Assembly (NCBI GenBank): GCA_037349315.1
Contig: JBAIAC010000160.1
Location: 169,001 to 233,000 of the forward strand
Direction: 5' to 3'
From: Chelydra serpentina
Taxonomy: Eukaryota; Chordata; Testudines; Chelydridae
DNA length: 64,000 nucleotides
Shown: positions 1-9,860 of the stretch, piece after piece
Layout: each line of letters opens with the position of its first letter
How positions within the stretch are numbered: the first letter of the stretch is position 1
Program-made: the position numbers and the translations under genes
The notes under the pieces: model-generated
What the model saw: the letters and a program-made list of their open reading frames with translations, nothing else
Database searches by the model: none
Told to the model about the DNA's origin: nothing

Positions 1-278
1 CTGCTGAGTTCAGGCCTTACCCGGAGCCCTGGTGTCTATTCCCCATGTAGCTTCCCCACTTGCTTTGCCTATCCTACTTATTCCAATATCAGCCTCACTG
101 ATGCTGTGTCCCCTCCCCCCATCCTACTCATGGCTCTGCTCAAATGTCTCATGATGGCTTTAGCCCTGTTCACCACACTGGGAGCTCATGTTGAGCGGCT
201 TCTCCACTATGGTCCCTCAATCCTTTCCAGAGTCACTGCTTTCCTGGAAACACTTCCCCATTCTGTAGGTGTGGCCGG
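1..278. repeat. 5' part of a duplicated segment; no gene seen
   Basis: Bases 1-70 are nearly identical to 35798-35864. After that the two copies diverge: this one runs into an LTR, the other into a tRNA-Met gene. No convincing exon or RNA gene is visible. The small open frame here has no recognisable domain. Confidence 0.6.
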
Positions 279-714
279 TGTGACGGAGTAGAGAGCGAGA
301 TGGATCTGACCCGAGAGGCTGGCTGCATTGGAAATGGCTGCATCGGGAATGCGAGACTTTACCTGAGGCTGTAACATGAGCCAGGACGGGGGTTGGGAGG
401 TGACACCTTTGGCTGGGAGAATGGTAAAAGGCTAGAGGAGGGGCCCCGGGGGAGGGGAAGAGCCTGCTGGAGGTTTGGCTGTTTTTTTAGTCAGTTTGGA
501 GCTGGGTGGTGAAATGCAGGGAGCCCCAGAGCCGGGGTCTAAGCTCCCTGCCCCCCAGAAGGCCCCAGCTGAGGGGTCCTGGTCATACTTACAAGCTCTG
601 TTTGGACTCTTTCCTGACAACCCTAATAAACCTTCTGTTCTACTGGCTGGCTGAGAGTCACATTGAATCCCGGGAAGAGGGGTGCAGGACCTGACTCCCC
701 CACACTCCGTGACA
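279..714 (+). mobile_element. Solo-type LTR of a retrovirus-like element
   Basis: The segment begins TGTGACGGAGT and ends ACTCCGTGACA, so it has TG..CA termini inside an 11-bp inverted repeat. An AATAAA signal lies near 625, followed by a motif (ggctggctgagagtcac) that recurs near the end of the related copies. On the opposite strand the family recurs at 3199-3760, 45542-46040 and 58098-58656, and on this strand near 60546. The LTR assignment comes from the termini, poly(A) signal and 5-bp target duplications of the other copies. The family name is not known to me. Confidence 0.75.
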
Positions 715-900
715 ACTGGTGGCAGAGGTGGGATCTTCTGCACCCCATGAACGGCACTTCCTGCAGTAAGTGACTGGAGCGCAGTACAATGAAGGGGGAT
801 TGACGGGGAGCCGGTTGCTGAAGAGGCAGAGAGAAGCGGTTTCGGGGGGCGGAGGAGTTACGCTTAAGCCTGAGGGGTGTGACCAGTGAGAAGGGCTGGC
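715..900 (+). mobile_element. Probable internal leader of the same LTR element
   Basis: Directly after the LTR comes TGGTGGCAGAGGTGGGAT, which sits where a tRNA primer-binding site would be expected. The following bases have no long open frame and end before the duplicated host sequence that starts near 957. No gag, pol or env coding sequence is seen. This is inference from position. Confidence 0.45.
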
Positions 901-956
901 ACACTAGGGGTTCCTCCTGGAAGCCGTGGGGGCCAAGACCGCACAGGCCTGAGAGT

Positions 957-1510
957 GGCCAACAGGAAGTAAGAGGTGAAGAGAAAGGAGGGAGGGATGG
1001 AGGAAAAGGTCAAACAAAAAGGACAAACCCTAATGTCCCCAGTGATTCTGAGGGACAAAATCCCAAGTGGGGAATAAAATTCTGCCACCTGAAGCTACTG
1101 TTTTCCATGCCTAGAATTCAGCTGGCACCAGATGGATCAGACTGAACAGGTTCCAAACCTCTCGGAGGCTCTTACCTGCTAACCAGGGACGTCTGTTTTC
1201 TAGGAAAGTCCGTAAAAGCAAAGGAGAAAACTCCAAAGAGGTTCCTCCTCGCGCTCACGTCCGTGACCCCTAATACTCTCTCAGTCCTCCAAGAGTGACC
1301 TCGACAAGGAGACTTGCTGAAGCAAAGCCACGGGGGTCTCTGAGGTTTCCCTGGCCCTGCGCCCCTGGCCTGGCCTGGCTGATGTCAGCATCTCTCTGTG
1401 AGGTCACCGCCTCCCCACCACCTTTGACCAATAGGCCGAGGTCCTGCAAAATGCCTTTGTGATGTCACTGCCTCACCCACCCCTCCTCTGCCGTGCTAAT
1501 GTCCTGCCGC
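957..1510. repeat. Segmental duplicate of 36527-37084
   Basis: The stretch matches 36527-37084 closely in the same orientation, including a purine-rich run and the CCAATAGG-containing part near 1429. Both copies lack a gene. Together with 1-70 it marks one ancestral segment of roughly 1.5 kb whose middle now differs between copies. Confidence 0.8.
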
Positions 1511-1575
1511 TGGCCAGACACAGATGTTATAGGGCCACTTCCGCTATTTGGGGCTTTGTCCTATTACCCCCAACC

Positions 1576-1695
1576 TAGGGTGACCAGACAGCAAGGGTGG
1601 AAAAGCGGGATGGGGATGGGGGGTAATAGGAGCCTATATTAAAAAAAGACCCTAAAATTGGGACTGTCCCTATACAAGTGGGACATCTGGTCACC
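1576..1695. mobile_element. Short hAT-like MITE (about 120 bp)
   Basis: The termini TAGGGTGACCAGA and TCTGGTCACC form inverted repeats, and the interior is nearly self-complementary around the phrases aggagcctatat and gggactgtccctat. The same element is at 6923-7046, 31577-31700 and 50765-50887. The 8-bp target duplications of other copies point to the hAT superfamily. Confidence 0.75.
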
Positions 1696-1699
1696 CCAC

Positions 1700-2861
1700 C
1701 CACCACCTGTCCTGGTTTTTCACACATGTCTCTGGTCACCCTGTCCCCAGCCCAGCCAGCTGGGGGTGGTAATTCCAGCCGGCCCCTGTTGCTTGGGCTG
1801 GCTGCCGAGGAAGTGACTTACTTTCATTTTTACTTCCTCAGCACGCAGCCCCCCCGCCCCCCGCCCCCAGCACCTCACCCAACCCAGCCCTGCCAGAGGG
1901 GAGGGGGAGAGAGGGGTGCTCCGTGGGGGGAGGGGAAAGGGGGTGCTCTGCTTGGGGGGGGAGAAGAATGGACGTTATGGGGGCAACAAAGGACACTGGC
2001 AGAGCCGCCCAGCCTGCCTCCCCTCACGCTGGGGAGAGTCACACTCACAGGTGAGCTCCTCCCCCCCTTCCCAGAGACCCCAGCAGCCAATCCCCTCCCC
2101 AGACTGTGCTGCAGGCAGCGCATTGGGCTCTCTCTAGGACCCAGCGCTGCTCTGACCTGCCCCACGGCTTCCCGTCCCTCCCGGCTCCCGGCAGAGTGTC
2201 TGGTGCCCCAGGCATAGCGGTGCCCTACGTGCCCGTCTGTTCTGCCCATGGCTAAGGACGTCCCTGCCCCCACCTCTCTGGGAGATCTGCGGCTCCTTCC
2301 TGCAGCTGGGGATGGACCGACACGCCCTGAACAGCTCCAGCTGGTTCAATCTGCCGCTGCTCCCTGCTCTGCCCCACAGGTCACCCCAGCACCCGCTCCC
2401 TGCTCTGCCCCACAGGTCACCCCAGCACCCGCTCCCTGCTCCGGATCCTCTCACAGAGCCTAGGGCCAGGCTCCAGCCACTGTCCAAACCGTCTCCACCA
2501 GGGAGATCGTCCCTTCTCCTGCCACCACAACTTCTCCTGACAGCCGCGTCCCACCAGCTCACCCAGACAGGGAGGTTTTTCCGTACAGGAGGCAGAGCTC
2601 CCCCTGGAGCTGTGGAACTCACTGCCACATGACAGAGGAGACCACAGGCCGGAACGAGATGCAAAGCTCAGCTCTTCCATGGAGCCATCCTCAGCCAGCG
2701 ATTCCCCCTCACCGACAGCCCCAGAAAAACCCTTTGAGCCACCAGCCCGCTTCTCCCACAGCTGGGAGGGACCGAAGGCCCCAGACAGCCAAGCAGGTGA
2801 GGAAGCACCAGGCGTTAAAGCCAAGCCTGCAGCACCAGCCACATCCCCCCCGCTGCCAGTG
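1700..2861. other. GC-rich non-coding stretch; no gene seen
   Basis: Several overlapping open frames on both strands reflect base composition and show no domain. A 36-bp unit is tandemly duplicated at 2362-2433. A phrase near 2606 (gtggaactcactgccaca) resembles wording common in CR1 3' coding regions, but too little is left to call a LINE. Confidence 0.4.
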
Positions 2862-3195
2862 CGCCTTACAGAAATGTCGGCATTCCCTGTCAGCGAGGGA
2901 ACTGGGCAGGTCGCTGACAGAGCTGAGCCCCACCTTTCTGCAGCCATCTTTAGAGAAGAACCCCACCCCAGAGTCACCCCTCCCTCTGTCAGCACCTCCA
3001 CGGCTGTGGCTCCGAGTGGCAGTGGGATGATTGGGGGGTGAATCCAGGGCTGGAAGCGGGGTCAGGTCAGCCTGTGAGGAGTAACCAGGTGGGGCAGACC
3101 CAGGGTGAGGCTGTGGGCTACTGGTCGGTCATTGGGATCAGAGCTCTAGATCAAAGCTGCACAGCGACCTGACACCCAGGGTTACAAGGCGGACC
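2862..3195. repeat. Spacer repeat, copy 1 of 3
   Basis: This spacer recurs at 4425-4740 and 12420-12745, from a ttacagaaatgtc start to a gggttacaaggc end. In the other two copies it follows an Arg-CCT tRNA segment and precedes an initiator-Met segment. Here it is cut off by the LTR at 3199. Confidence 0.8.
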
Positions 3196-3198
3196 CCC

Positions 3199-3760
3199 TG
3201 TCATGGAGTATAGGGGAGTCCAGCCCTGCACCCCTCTTCTCCGGATTCACTGGGAGTCTCAACCAGCCAGAACAGAAGGTTTATTAGAGATGCCAGGACC
3301 ACACTCCAAACAGAGCTTGTAAATACAACCAGGACCCCTCAGTCGGGCCCTTCCAGGGGGCAGGGAGCTCAGACCCCAGCCCGGGGTTCCCTGCATTTCA
3401 CCCCACAGCTCCAAACGGGGGGGGGGGGAGGGAGGCCAGACCCTGTCTGCCCTTTTTCCCTCTTCCCCAGCCAGCTCCAAACTGAAAACTGTCCAGCCCC
3501 GCCTCCCCCTTTGTCTGTTCCCGGGCCAGGAGGTCACCTGATCCCTTTGTTCGAACACCTTTAGATCGCACCTTTGCACAGAAGGGGCCTGGGCTATCAG
3601 TTGCTAAGAGACAGTTGTCGGCCATTCTCTGTGTCAAGCCCCTCTGTAACAATCATGCACCCTTGTCCCACCACCTAGATACTCAAGCACTGCATAGGGG
3701 AAACCGAGGTACCCACACAGTACTCAGGGAAAACATTAACAACAGTCCTAATTCGTCACA
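3199..3760 (-). mobile_element. LTR of the TGTGACGGAGT family, reverse orientation
   Basis: It runs from TGTCATGGAG to CGTCACA, with the reverse complement of the poly(A) region near 3280 (ggtttattag). It is longer than the 279-714 copy and closest to 58098-58656. It separates the spacer repeat from the next tRNA-Arg cassette. Confidence 0.75.
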
Positions 3761-4261
3761 GGATGTTCTTTAAATTTGCCAGACCGACCTAACTAACACC
3801 TAACACACATTTGAAGCTCTTCTTTTCACACCGTTGCTCATTCTCAGGATCTGCTTTGTCTCCAGACAGATCCATTCTCTTTCAGAACAGCCTTGCTCTT
3901 TCTGGTTTCAGAGTAGCAGCCGTGTTAGTCTGTGTCAGCAAAACAAACAGGAGTATTTGTGGCACCTTAGAGACTAACACATTTATTTCAGCATAAGCTT
4001 TCGTGCACTACAGTCCACTTCATCTAGCTGTTTCGTTCATTGATGTGTCGGAGTAAACACTCCCCTTCACTCTCTTCTCAGACACACACTAGTGTTAAGT
4101 GTTTGCTACTGATGGGTCTAGAAAGCATTTGTCAAGTGGAAGATGACATTTCTGGGGGATTGTTCCTGAGACCCAGTACTTTGTGTTCCAACATCTCCCA
4201 GCTTCCTTGGTGAAAAGAAGACCAAGGTTTCTTTGCAATGCACAGAAAGAAAGTACTTTTG
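3761..4261. repeat. Arg-CCT cassette flank, copy 1
   Basis: The sequence parallels 7085-7467 and 12033-12265 and always ends at an Arg-CCT tRNA on the minus strand. Shared landmarks are cattgacgtgtcggagtaaa and the stretch acatctcccagcttc. This copy carries an extra insertion at 3903-4021. Confidence 0.8.
3903..4021. mobile_element. Inserted interspersed repeat (about 120 bp)
   Basis: The block beginning ggtttcagagtagcagccgt and ending cacttcatct is absent from the paralogous cassette at 7200-7260, where flanking bases join directly. I recognise the phrase gagtagcagccgtgttagtc as part of a repeat common in turtle sequences, but I cannot assign its family from this copy. Confidence 0.65.
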
Positions 4262-4334
4262 CACCCCAGGTGGGATTTGAACCCACAATCCCTGGCTTAG
4301 GAAGCCAATGCCTTATCCATTAGGCCACTGGGGC
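4262..4334 (-). tRNA. tRNA-Arg (CCT)
   Basis: A 73-nt cloverleaf with an acceptor stem paired throughout (one G-U), box A and box B intact, and anticodon loop TTCCTAA. The anticodon stem TTGGC/GCCAG has one T-G wobble. It would read AGG codons. Two paralogues lie at 7468-7540 and 12266-12338. This is the best-preserved of the three. Confidence 0.88.
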
Positions 4335-4424
4335 CCTGAGATGTGACAAATGGAGGGATGGAAATTCCCTTTCATAATTGCACATTCCTCATATTTGCTT
4401 GGAAGCAAAATGCTCCCTTTATGA

Positions 4425-4740
4425 GACTTACAGAAATGTCGGCATCCCATGTCAGGTCACTGACAGAGCTGAGCCCGACTTTTCTGCAGCCATCTTTAGA
4501 GAAGAACCCCATCCCAGAGTCACCCCACCCTCCGTCAGCACCTCCACGGCTGTGGCTCCGAGTGGCAGTAGGGTGATTAGGGGGCAAATCTAGGCCTAGA
4601 AGCGGGGTCAGGTCAGCCTGTGAGGAGTAACCAGGTGGGGCAGACCCAGGGGGAGGCTGTGGGCTGCTGGTCGGTTGTTGGGATCAGAGCTCTAGATCAA
4701 AGCTGCACAGCGACCTGACACCCAGGGTTACAAGGCCGAC
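4425..4740. repeat. Spacer repeat, copy 2 of 3
   Basis: Close match to 2862-3195 and 12420-12745. It links the Arg-CCT tRNA to the initiator-Met cassette that follows. Confidence 0.8.
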
Positions 4741-5170
4741 ATAGCGACCCCCTTACTGGCCTCGTGAACCCCAAACCCTAGTTACTCTGGGCACTTAGGA
4801 GTCTCTGTCCCTTAATCACTTCTGGGAGCTCCCCAGCAGGCTGCGGGCATCAGCCGCCTCCTGCCTCACAGGTGAGACTCTTGGCGCTGTGCAAGCCGCC
4901 CCCTCGCTTGCAGGCCCAGGGTAGGAAGCGGGAGGCCCGGTGCTCGCAGAAGAGGGTTTGATTAATCCACCTCTGTGTTATGGGCACAGCACAGTTCCCC
5001 TGTGTCCCTCTGCTGGCTTTTCGTAAGCAGCACCCAGCGGCCCTGGCTCCAGGCTGGTGCCTTGCGAGCTCTGGCACGGGCAGGGAGCGGTGCAGGGGGC
5101 TGGGCAGGGGCCCTGGGAAACCAGCTGCTGGTCGGCGTCTCTGTGGTTTTGAAGCAGCAAAACAGGCCTG
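4741..5170. repeat. Initiator-Met cassette flank, copy 1
   Basis: Matches 12740-13160 over more than 400 bp in direct orientation. It carries a decayed initiator tRNA at 4944-5014. With the preceding Arg segment and spacer it makes a direct repeat of about 1.4 kb with 12030-13160. Confidence 0.8.
4944..5014 (-). pseudogene. tRNA-iMet relic with re-paired anticodon stem
   Basis: The 5' AGCAGAG and CAT anticodon are readable. The anticodon stem is CTGTG/CACAG instead of CTGGG/CCCAG, a compensated change that removes the middle of the three G-C pairs typical of initiators. The T arm does not pair and the 3' acceptor is damaged. The copy at 12949-13019 shares the change. Confidence 0.7.
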
Positions 5171-5746
5171 TGAGGAAGGAGGAAGCGGCATGGGGTTACC
5201 ACCATCCCTTGATATGTGCCCGAAGGTATCGTAATTCCTACGGCTGGAGCGCAGCAGGGACTGCACAGCTCCCTCCCGCCAAACACTGAGGAGATCCAGC
5301 ACCTCACCATTGCTCCATACTGGGGATCGCCTGGCACGTGGAAGCATGGTCACCTGGAAAGATGCGCTGAGAGCACTCCGTGCCTGGCTGAGCAAACAGG
5401 AAGGGGATTTAAAGGGCAGGTCTGATGGTTGGTCACCTGAGAACAGGGCAGCAGAAGTCAAAAGTGATGAGCAGAGTGGCCAGACCAGGCATTGTGGGAC
5501 GCGTCCGGAGGCCAATCGGAGCGCATTAGGTGTCCACACTGGCACCGCGGCGCTCCAGCGAGAGCGCAACAAGCGTTGTGCCTCTCGGGGAGGTGGAGTC
5601 CCCGGCGCGCTCCAGCCGCGGAGTCAGAGCGCTCTACGTGCCTTGCCCGTGTGGACGGGGAGTAAGGTACAGCGCAAGTGTAGCCACGCCCTCTCTCTGT
5701 GCACTGGTGTGATGGCTGAGTGGGTCACCGAGCAGTGACACTGCAA
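5171..5746. other. No gene seen
   Basis: The stretch has CpG-containing sequence around 5500-5640 but no exon, tRNA or known repeat that I can support. Confidence 0.4.
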
Positions 5747-6165
5747 GGAGGTTCCCTGAGTAGGTTTCACTCCTCAGGAGATTCTGAACCAAAACAATTA
5801 CAATACTGTGCACAATATTTTAAAATTCTGACAATCTTATTTGTCAATAAAGAAATGCAGAGGCTCCAGCATTGTAGTTGGGTGCACAGTCTACTGGATG
5901 CACGGAGGTGGGAGATCACTCTGCAGCCCCCCTCCCGTCCTGGGAAACAGACTCGGTGGTGAGGCTGCGCCTCTCTGCTGCCTACTCCACATGCCCAAAA
6001 CGCCGCTCCAGAACTTCTGCGGAGGGGCACATGACCACTGTTGTGGCTTCCCTTTGCTTCCCCATGAGAAAGTCTTATTTCTGCAGGGAAGCAAAGAATT
6101 CTTCAGGGGACATGAATTCTGCGTGTGCGCAGTGGTGCCGAATTCCCCCAGCAGTAAAGTCTGAA
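5747..6165. repeat. Interspersed repeat, family not identified
   Basis: The first 130 bases match 6788-6922 (gattctg, caatattttaaaat, caataaa landmarks). The rest includes a gaattctgcg..gcgcagtggtg palindromic part. Because the second copy was later hit by a MITE, this one gives the empty site near 5866-5880. Confidence 0.6.
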
Positions 6166-6685
6166 TCTTGCAGATGGCTGCAGAGTATGAATCAGGCTGC
6201 CTCTGCCCAGGAAATGCCACACTGCTCTTCCAGGAAAAAAGATCCTGCTGCAGAAGAAACCATGTGACTGGAGTCATAGCTAAGGCTACGACTTAATCAC
6301 GGGTATTTTAAGAAAAAGTCATGGATGGCTCATGGGCAAGAAACACAAAATCATGGCCCCTGACCTGTACCGTAAATACCCCTGACTGAATCTTGGGGGC
6401 GTGGGAGCCCAGGGGTCCCTCAGTACCACCTGATGCGTGGGGTGGTGGGAAGCCCCAAAGGGCCCATTGTACCACTGGGGAGGGGGAAGCCCCAGGGGCC
6501 TGCTGACACTCTGGCCACTGCAGGGGGAGCCCCGGGGGGCCTGTGGGGCCAGGCTCTGCTGGGTGTTTATTCCTTCCTGTCATCGCTGTGGAAGTGTAAA
6601 CAGAGAGAATTTGCTCCTCTTTTCTATGCAGAAGAAATAAAGGCTGCTGAATCATTTCCAGGGGTGTAAGTAATGAAACAGAAAC
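6166..6685. other. No gene seen
   Basis: No tRNA, exon or clear repeat apart from short G-rich runs. The open frames here have no domain. Confidence 0.4.
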
Positions 6686-6757
6686 TAGCAGAAGATGGTT
6701 TCGATCCATTGACCTCTGGGTTATGGGCCCAGCACGCTTCCACTGCGACACTCTGCT
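6686..6757 (-). tRNA. tRNA-iMet (CAT)
   Basis: A 72-nt initiator tRNA. It has A1-T72, anticodon stem CTGGG/CCCAG with loop CCCATAA, and the initiator-type T loop ATCGAAA. Two changes from the usual vertebrate form: GTGTCGCAG in the D-arm region and a G-T pair in the acceptor. It is probably transcribable. No T-run of four lies close downstream, so termination is uncertain. Confidence 0.8.
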
Positions 6758-6787
6758 GTGTGTGGCAATTGCCTACAGGATCTAGTC

Positions 6788-7078
6788 ACAGGGCAGCTGA
6801 GTGGGTTTTACTCCTGAAGGGATTCTGCACCAAACAATAAAATACAATACAATAAAAATCTGTGCACAATATTTTAAAATAATGCAAATTGTATTTGCCA
6901 ATAAATAAATGTGGAGCCTCCATAGGGTGACCAGATGTCCCGATTTTATAGGGACAGTCCCGATTTTGGGGTCTTTTTCTTATATAGGCTCCTATTACCC
7001 TCCACCCCCTGTCCCGATTTTTCACAAGTGCTGTCTGGTTACCCTAAGCCTCCAGCATGGCAGTGTCCGCATCATGCT
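6788..7078. repeat. Second copy of the 5747-type repeat, split by a MITE
   Basis: Host repeat sequence runs to 6922, is interrupted by the MITE 6923-7046 and resumes at 7047. The uninterrupted paralogue is at 5747-5880. Confidence 0.65.
6923..7046. mobile_element. hAT-like MITE with perfect 8-bp target duplication
   Basis: The termini TAGGGTGACC and GGTTACCCTA are inverted repeats. AGCCTCCA is present at 6915-6922 and again at 7047-7054. The paralogous repeat at 5747 has a single copy of this site and no element. An 8-bp duplication is the hallmark of hAT transposition. Confidence 0.88.
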
Positions 7079-7084
7079 AAGGGC

Positions 7085-7467
7085 ATTGGGATGTTCTTTA
7101 AATTTGCAAGACCAACCTAACTAACACCTAACACACATTTGAAGCTCTTTTTTTCACGCCGTTGCTCATTATCAGGGTCTGCTTTGTCGCCAGACAAATC
7201 CATTCTCTTTCAGAACGGCCTTGCTCTTTCTGTCTGTTTCATTCATTGACGTGTCGGAGTAAACACTCCCCTGCACTCTCTTCTCAGACAAACACTAGTA
7301 TTAAGTGTTTGCTACTGATGGGTCTAGAAAGCATTTGTCGAGTGGAAGATGACATTTCTGGGGGATTGTTTCCAAGACCCAGTACTTTGTGTTCCAACAT
7401 CTCCCAGCTTCCTTGGTGAAAATAAGACCAAGGTTTCTTTGCAATGTACAGGAAGAAAGTAGTTTTT
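7085..7467. repeat. Arg-CCT cassette flank, copy 2
   Basis: Parallels 3770-4261 but lacks the 120-bp insertion seen there. It ends at the tRNA-Arg on the minus strand. Confidence 0.78.
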
Positions 7468-7540
7468 CACCCCAGATGGGAGTTGAACCCACAATCTTTG
7501 GCTTAGGAAGCCAATGCCTTATCCATTAGGCCACTGGGAC
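7468..7540 (-). tRNA. tRNA-Arg (CCT), second copy
   Basis: 73 nt, anticodon CCT. The acceptor GTCCCAG/CTGGGGT pairs only by using two wobbles, and the anticodon-stem side has drifted (tctttggctt). T arm and box B are readable. It is perhaps functional but weaker than 4262-4334. Confidence 0.72.
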
Positions 7541-7640
7541 CCTGATGTACGAGGGTTGGAGGGATTGAAATTCCCTCCAATAATTGCACATTCCTCACAT
7601 TCGCTAGGGGGCAGGATTTCTCTGGGGCGCTGTCAGAGAT

Positions 7641-7880
7641 GAAAGTGACCACATCCCCTCTGTTTGACCACAGTCACAGCAGGAGAGGAGGTTTGAATGG
7701 AATCGAATGCCCTGGCTCAGACAAGAGACACAGGGAGGTTTTGCTGTTCATGGATCTGTGCAAAGGAAATTGTGTCTCTGTGTGAAATTGAGGAGGGAAA
7801 TGAAACATCCACATGGTGGCCCAATGCCCTACAGAATGTGGGTGAAGGACTCAGGCTGAGAAATCATTTAACAGGATTTT
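7641..7880. repeat. Ser-type cassette segment without a tRNA
   Basis: The stretch including gagacacagggaggttttgc recurs at 15170-15386, 17600-17735 (reverse), 31400-31570 (reverse) and 43260-43470. Near 17.6, 31.5 and 43.3 kb it lies within about 0.7 kb of a Ser tRNA. No tRNA accompanies it here. Confidence 0.7.
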
Positions 7881-8749
7881 GTATCAATTTATTGCCCTGA
7901 TTAAAAACAATGGCTAAAAAGCAGCCATTGTTGCTAGTATTTGTACCTGTGTAGGGACACCCCGGTGCGTGTCAAGTCCGTTGCCTTAACCAGGGGTCGG
8001 CGAATATTTTTATCAAGATCCAAATTTCAAGGTATAGTCAAGGTCTAGACTCCAGAGGAAATAAGACACTGATGATAATACAGAAGTGTATGAAAAGATT
8101 GTGCAGTCGCTAGGGGCTTAACTAGGATGATTGTATCGTGTTTACTCTTTATATCTTGTGCCACCTCCTTTCCCCTCACCCTCAATTTGGATAGAGAAAA
8201 TCACGTATCCAAATTGCGCATGAAAATCATAAAATGAGCAAAAAATGCAATTAAAAAAGGGTATTCAGAATTTTAACATATGGGGGGTCAGCGAAGAAGC
8301 TTTTTCCTGGGGTGTCATTTGGTCTAGGGGAGGCCCGGTCAGGGAGAGCAGGAGTTAGTTTCACATGCCTGTTTCCAGGCTGTATTCTGTGGGCACCCTG
8401 CTCTGTGGGGGGGATCCCGGGAGCCCAGACTCAGGGCGGGAACAGGCCCCTGATTTCGGGGGTGGCTGCAGGGTTACAGCGCTCTGACATCTCAGACAAT
8501 CTGTCTCTCCCCAAGCCTCAGATCTGTGTCCCCAGAGGCTCCTCCACGGCCTCCGCCCCATTCCCATTCTACAGACAGGAGCAGCGTGAAGGGTTAGGGG
8601 GGATCCATAGGGGGGCAGAGGCTTCAGGAGCCCACAGTGTTTGCCCATCTGGGGCATTGTGGCTGAGATCTCTGCTGGCCAGCGCCAGCGCTCGCAAGGC
8701 GCTAGTGTGGATGCTGGAGGCTGGGGCTGGATGCTGGAGGCAGAGACCC
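7881..8749. other. No gene seen, partly shared with cassette B
   Basis: From about 8590 onward the sequence is the flank of the initiator-Met cassette and matches 61850-61960 in reverse complement. The remainder holds no supported feature. Confidence 0.5.
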
Positions 8750-8821
8750 AGCAGAGTGGCCCAGCGGCAGTGTGCTGGGCTCATAACCCAGAGGTCGATG
8801 GATCGAAACCATCCTCTGCTA
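8750..8821 (+). tRNA. tRNA-iMet (CAT)
   Basis: A 72-nt initiator with AGCAGAG/CTCTGCT acceptor, CTGGG stem paired with CCCAG, CAT anticodon and GATGG-ATCGAAA-CCATC T arm. The anticodon loop reads CTCATAA instead of CCCATAA, so position 33 is T-like at the 32/33 step. A TTTTT run about 20 bp downstream can end transcription. Its cassette lies inverted at 61.7-61.96 kb, where the tRNA itself is missing. Confidence 0.85.
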
Positions 8822-9268
8822 GGCAGGTGCTTGTTTCTTTTTGCTCTGGGCCTGCAAGCGAGGGGGCGACCAGCAAAGCGCCAGGAGCCGAGGCCGTGAG
8901 GCAAGAGGTGGCTGAGGTGTGGGACTGCCAGGGAGCTCCCCGGCCCCTCTGGCTGCCTGGGCTGAAGGCAAGAGCCAGGCCTGTGCGTGGTGAGGGCTCC
9001 TGTCCCGGCCTGAGGCAGCAGCGCGTCCTCGTCCCCTTTTCCCACCCACACCGGCAGGCGGCTGCTGCGGGAGAACACGCGGGAGGCTCTCGGGACGCTC
9101 GGCAGCTCCGTGGGGCTGTCGGGGGAAAGAGCCGAGGCTCCCAACTCCACCTGCCATTGACTCGTGTGGCTCTGCGCGCCGTCAGCCGGGGCGGGCCAGG
9201 CTGCGGACGTGACTCGGGCTGGGGCACTGGCCAGCAGAGGTGCAGGCTGCTCGGAGCAGCAGACTCGT

Positions 9269-9342
9269 GTCTCTGTGGCGCAATGGGTCAGTGTATTCGG
9301 CTATTAACTGAAAGGCTGATGGTTCGAGCCCACCCAGGGACA
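9269..9342 (+). tRNA. tRNA-Asn-like (ATT)
   Basis: A 74-nt Asn-type cloverleaf with GTCTCTG/CAGGGAC acceptor and intact box B. The loop is CTATTAA, giving anticodon ATT rather than GTT, on a TTCGG/CTGAA stem with one G-T. With A34 edited to inosine it would read AAU, AAC and possibly AAA. Two GTT paralogues lie at 11848 and 13191. Confidence 0.8.
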
Positions 9343-9697
9343 GCGATAACCCCGTGTTCCTCAAGACCTGCGGAGAGCCCCATAGGCCCCCTTTTTGCCG
9401 CCTCAAAAGCATCCCTCTTGGCCTCAGTGGTTTCAGCTGAGGCCCGAAGCGTGCGCTGGATGCGACTCGGAAACCCATCTCCCAGCACCCATGCCGGAGG
9501 CTCAGGCTTAATCCTCAAGGCCGAGCGCAAAACCTTCAGCCGGGCACGTTTCGCTCCCTTCCCGCCTCCGCCCAAGCGACAAGGTAGAAACGGCCGAGAC
9601 TCGCCGGCTCGAAGACGCCTCCCTCCCACTTCTCTGTAGGCTGCTGTGACGTTATTAATATGAACTGGGACCATAGAGATCATTCTTGACACCATTT
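9343..9697. other. Cassette B flank; no gene seen
   Basis: Parts match the sequence around 11700-11847 (ggcctcagtgg, agcgtgcg). No exon is supported, although an open frame of over 300 codons crosses the area. That frame runs through the two tRNA genes and is accidental. Confidence 0.55.
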
Positions 9698-9771
9698 GGT
9701 ACCATGGCTTAGCTGGTTAAAGCACCTGTTTTGTAAACAGGAGATCCTGGGTTCAACTCCCAGTGGTGGCT
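9698..9771 (+). tRNA. tRNA-Thr (TGT)
   Basis: 74 nt with anticodon stem CCTGT/ACAGG, loop TTTGTAA and T arm CTGGG-TTCAACT-CCCAG. The acceptor GGTACCA/TGGTGGC has one mismatch (G2-G71). TTTT follows at once. Paralogues are at 27066 and 41418. Confidence 0.83.
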
Positions 9772-9774
9772 TTT

Positions 9775-9860
9775 GGGGCACCTGGCATTGGCTACTGTCA
9801 GAAGACAAGATTCAGAGCTAGATGGGCCTTTGGTCTAGCCCAGTGTGGCTGTTTTTATGG
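9775..9860 (+). mobile_element. CR1-type LINE 3'-end fragment
   Basis: It carries the phrase gatgggcctttggtctagcc followed by cagtgtggctgttttt, which corresponds to the 3' end wording of common CR1 subfamilies in reptiles. Similar fragments also sit next to the Thr tRNAs at 27.0 and 41.4 kb, so it belongs to the Thr cassette. Confidence 0.65.

Noticed and set aside
279..900. A retroviral coding region behind the LTR
   Set aside because: No gag, pro, pol or env similarity is visible in the short internal part.
1678..3041. GC-rich open frames as a gene
   Set aside because: Overlapping frames on both strands, no splice pattern or domain, and part lies in the spacer repeat.
8641..9639. 332-codon open frame
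   Set aside because: It runs through two tRNA genes and cassette flanks with high GC content. No domain.
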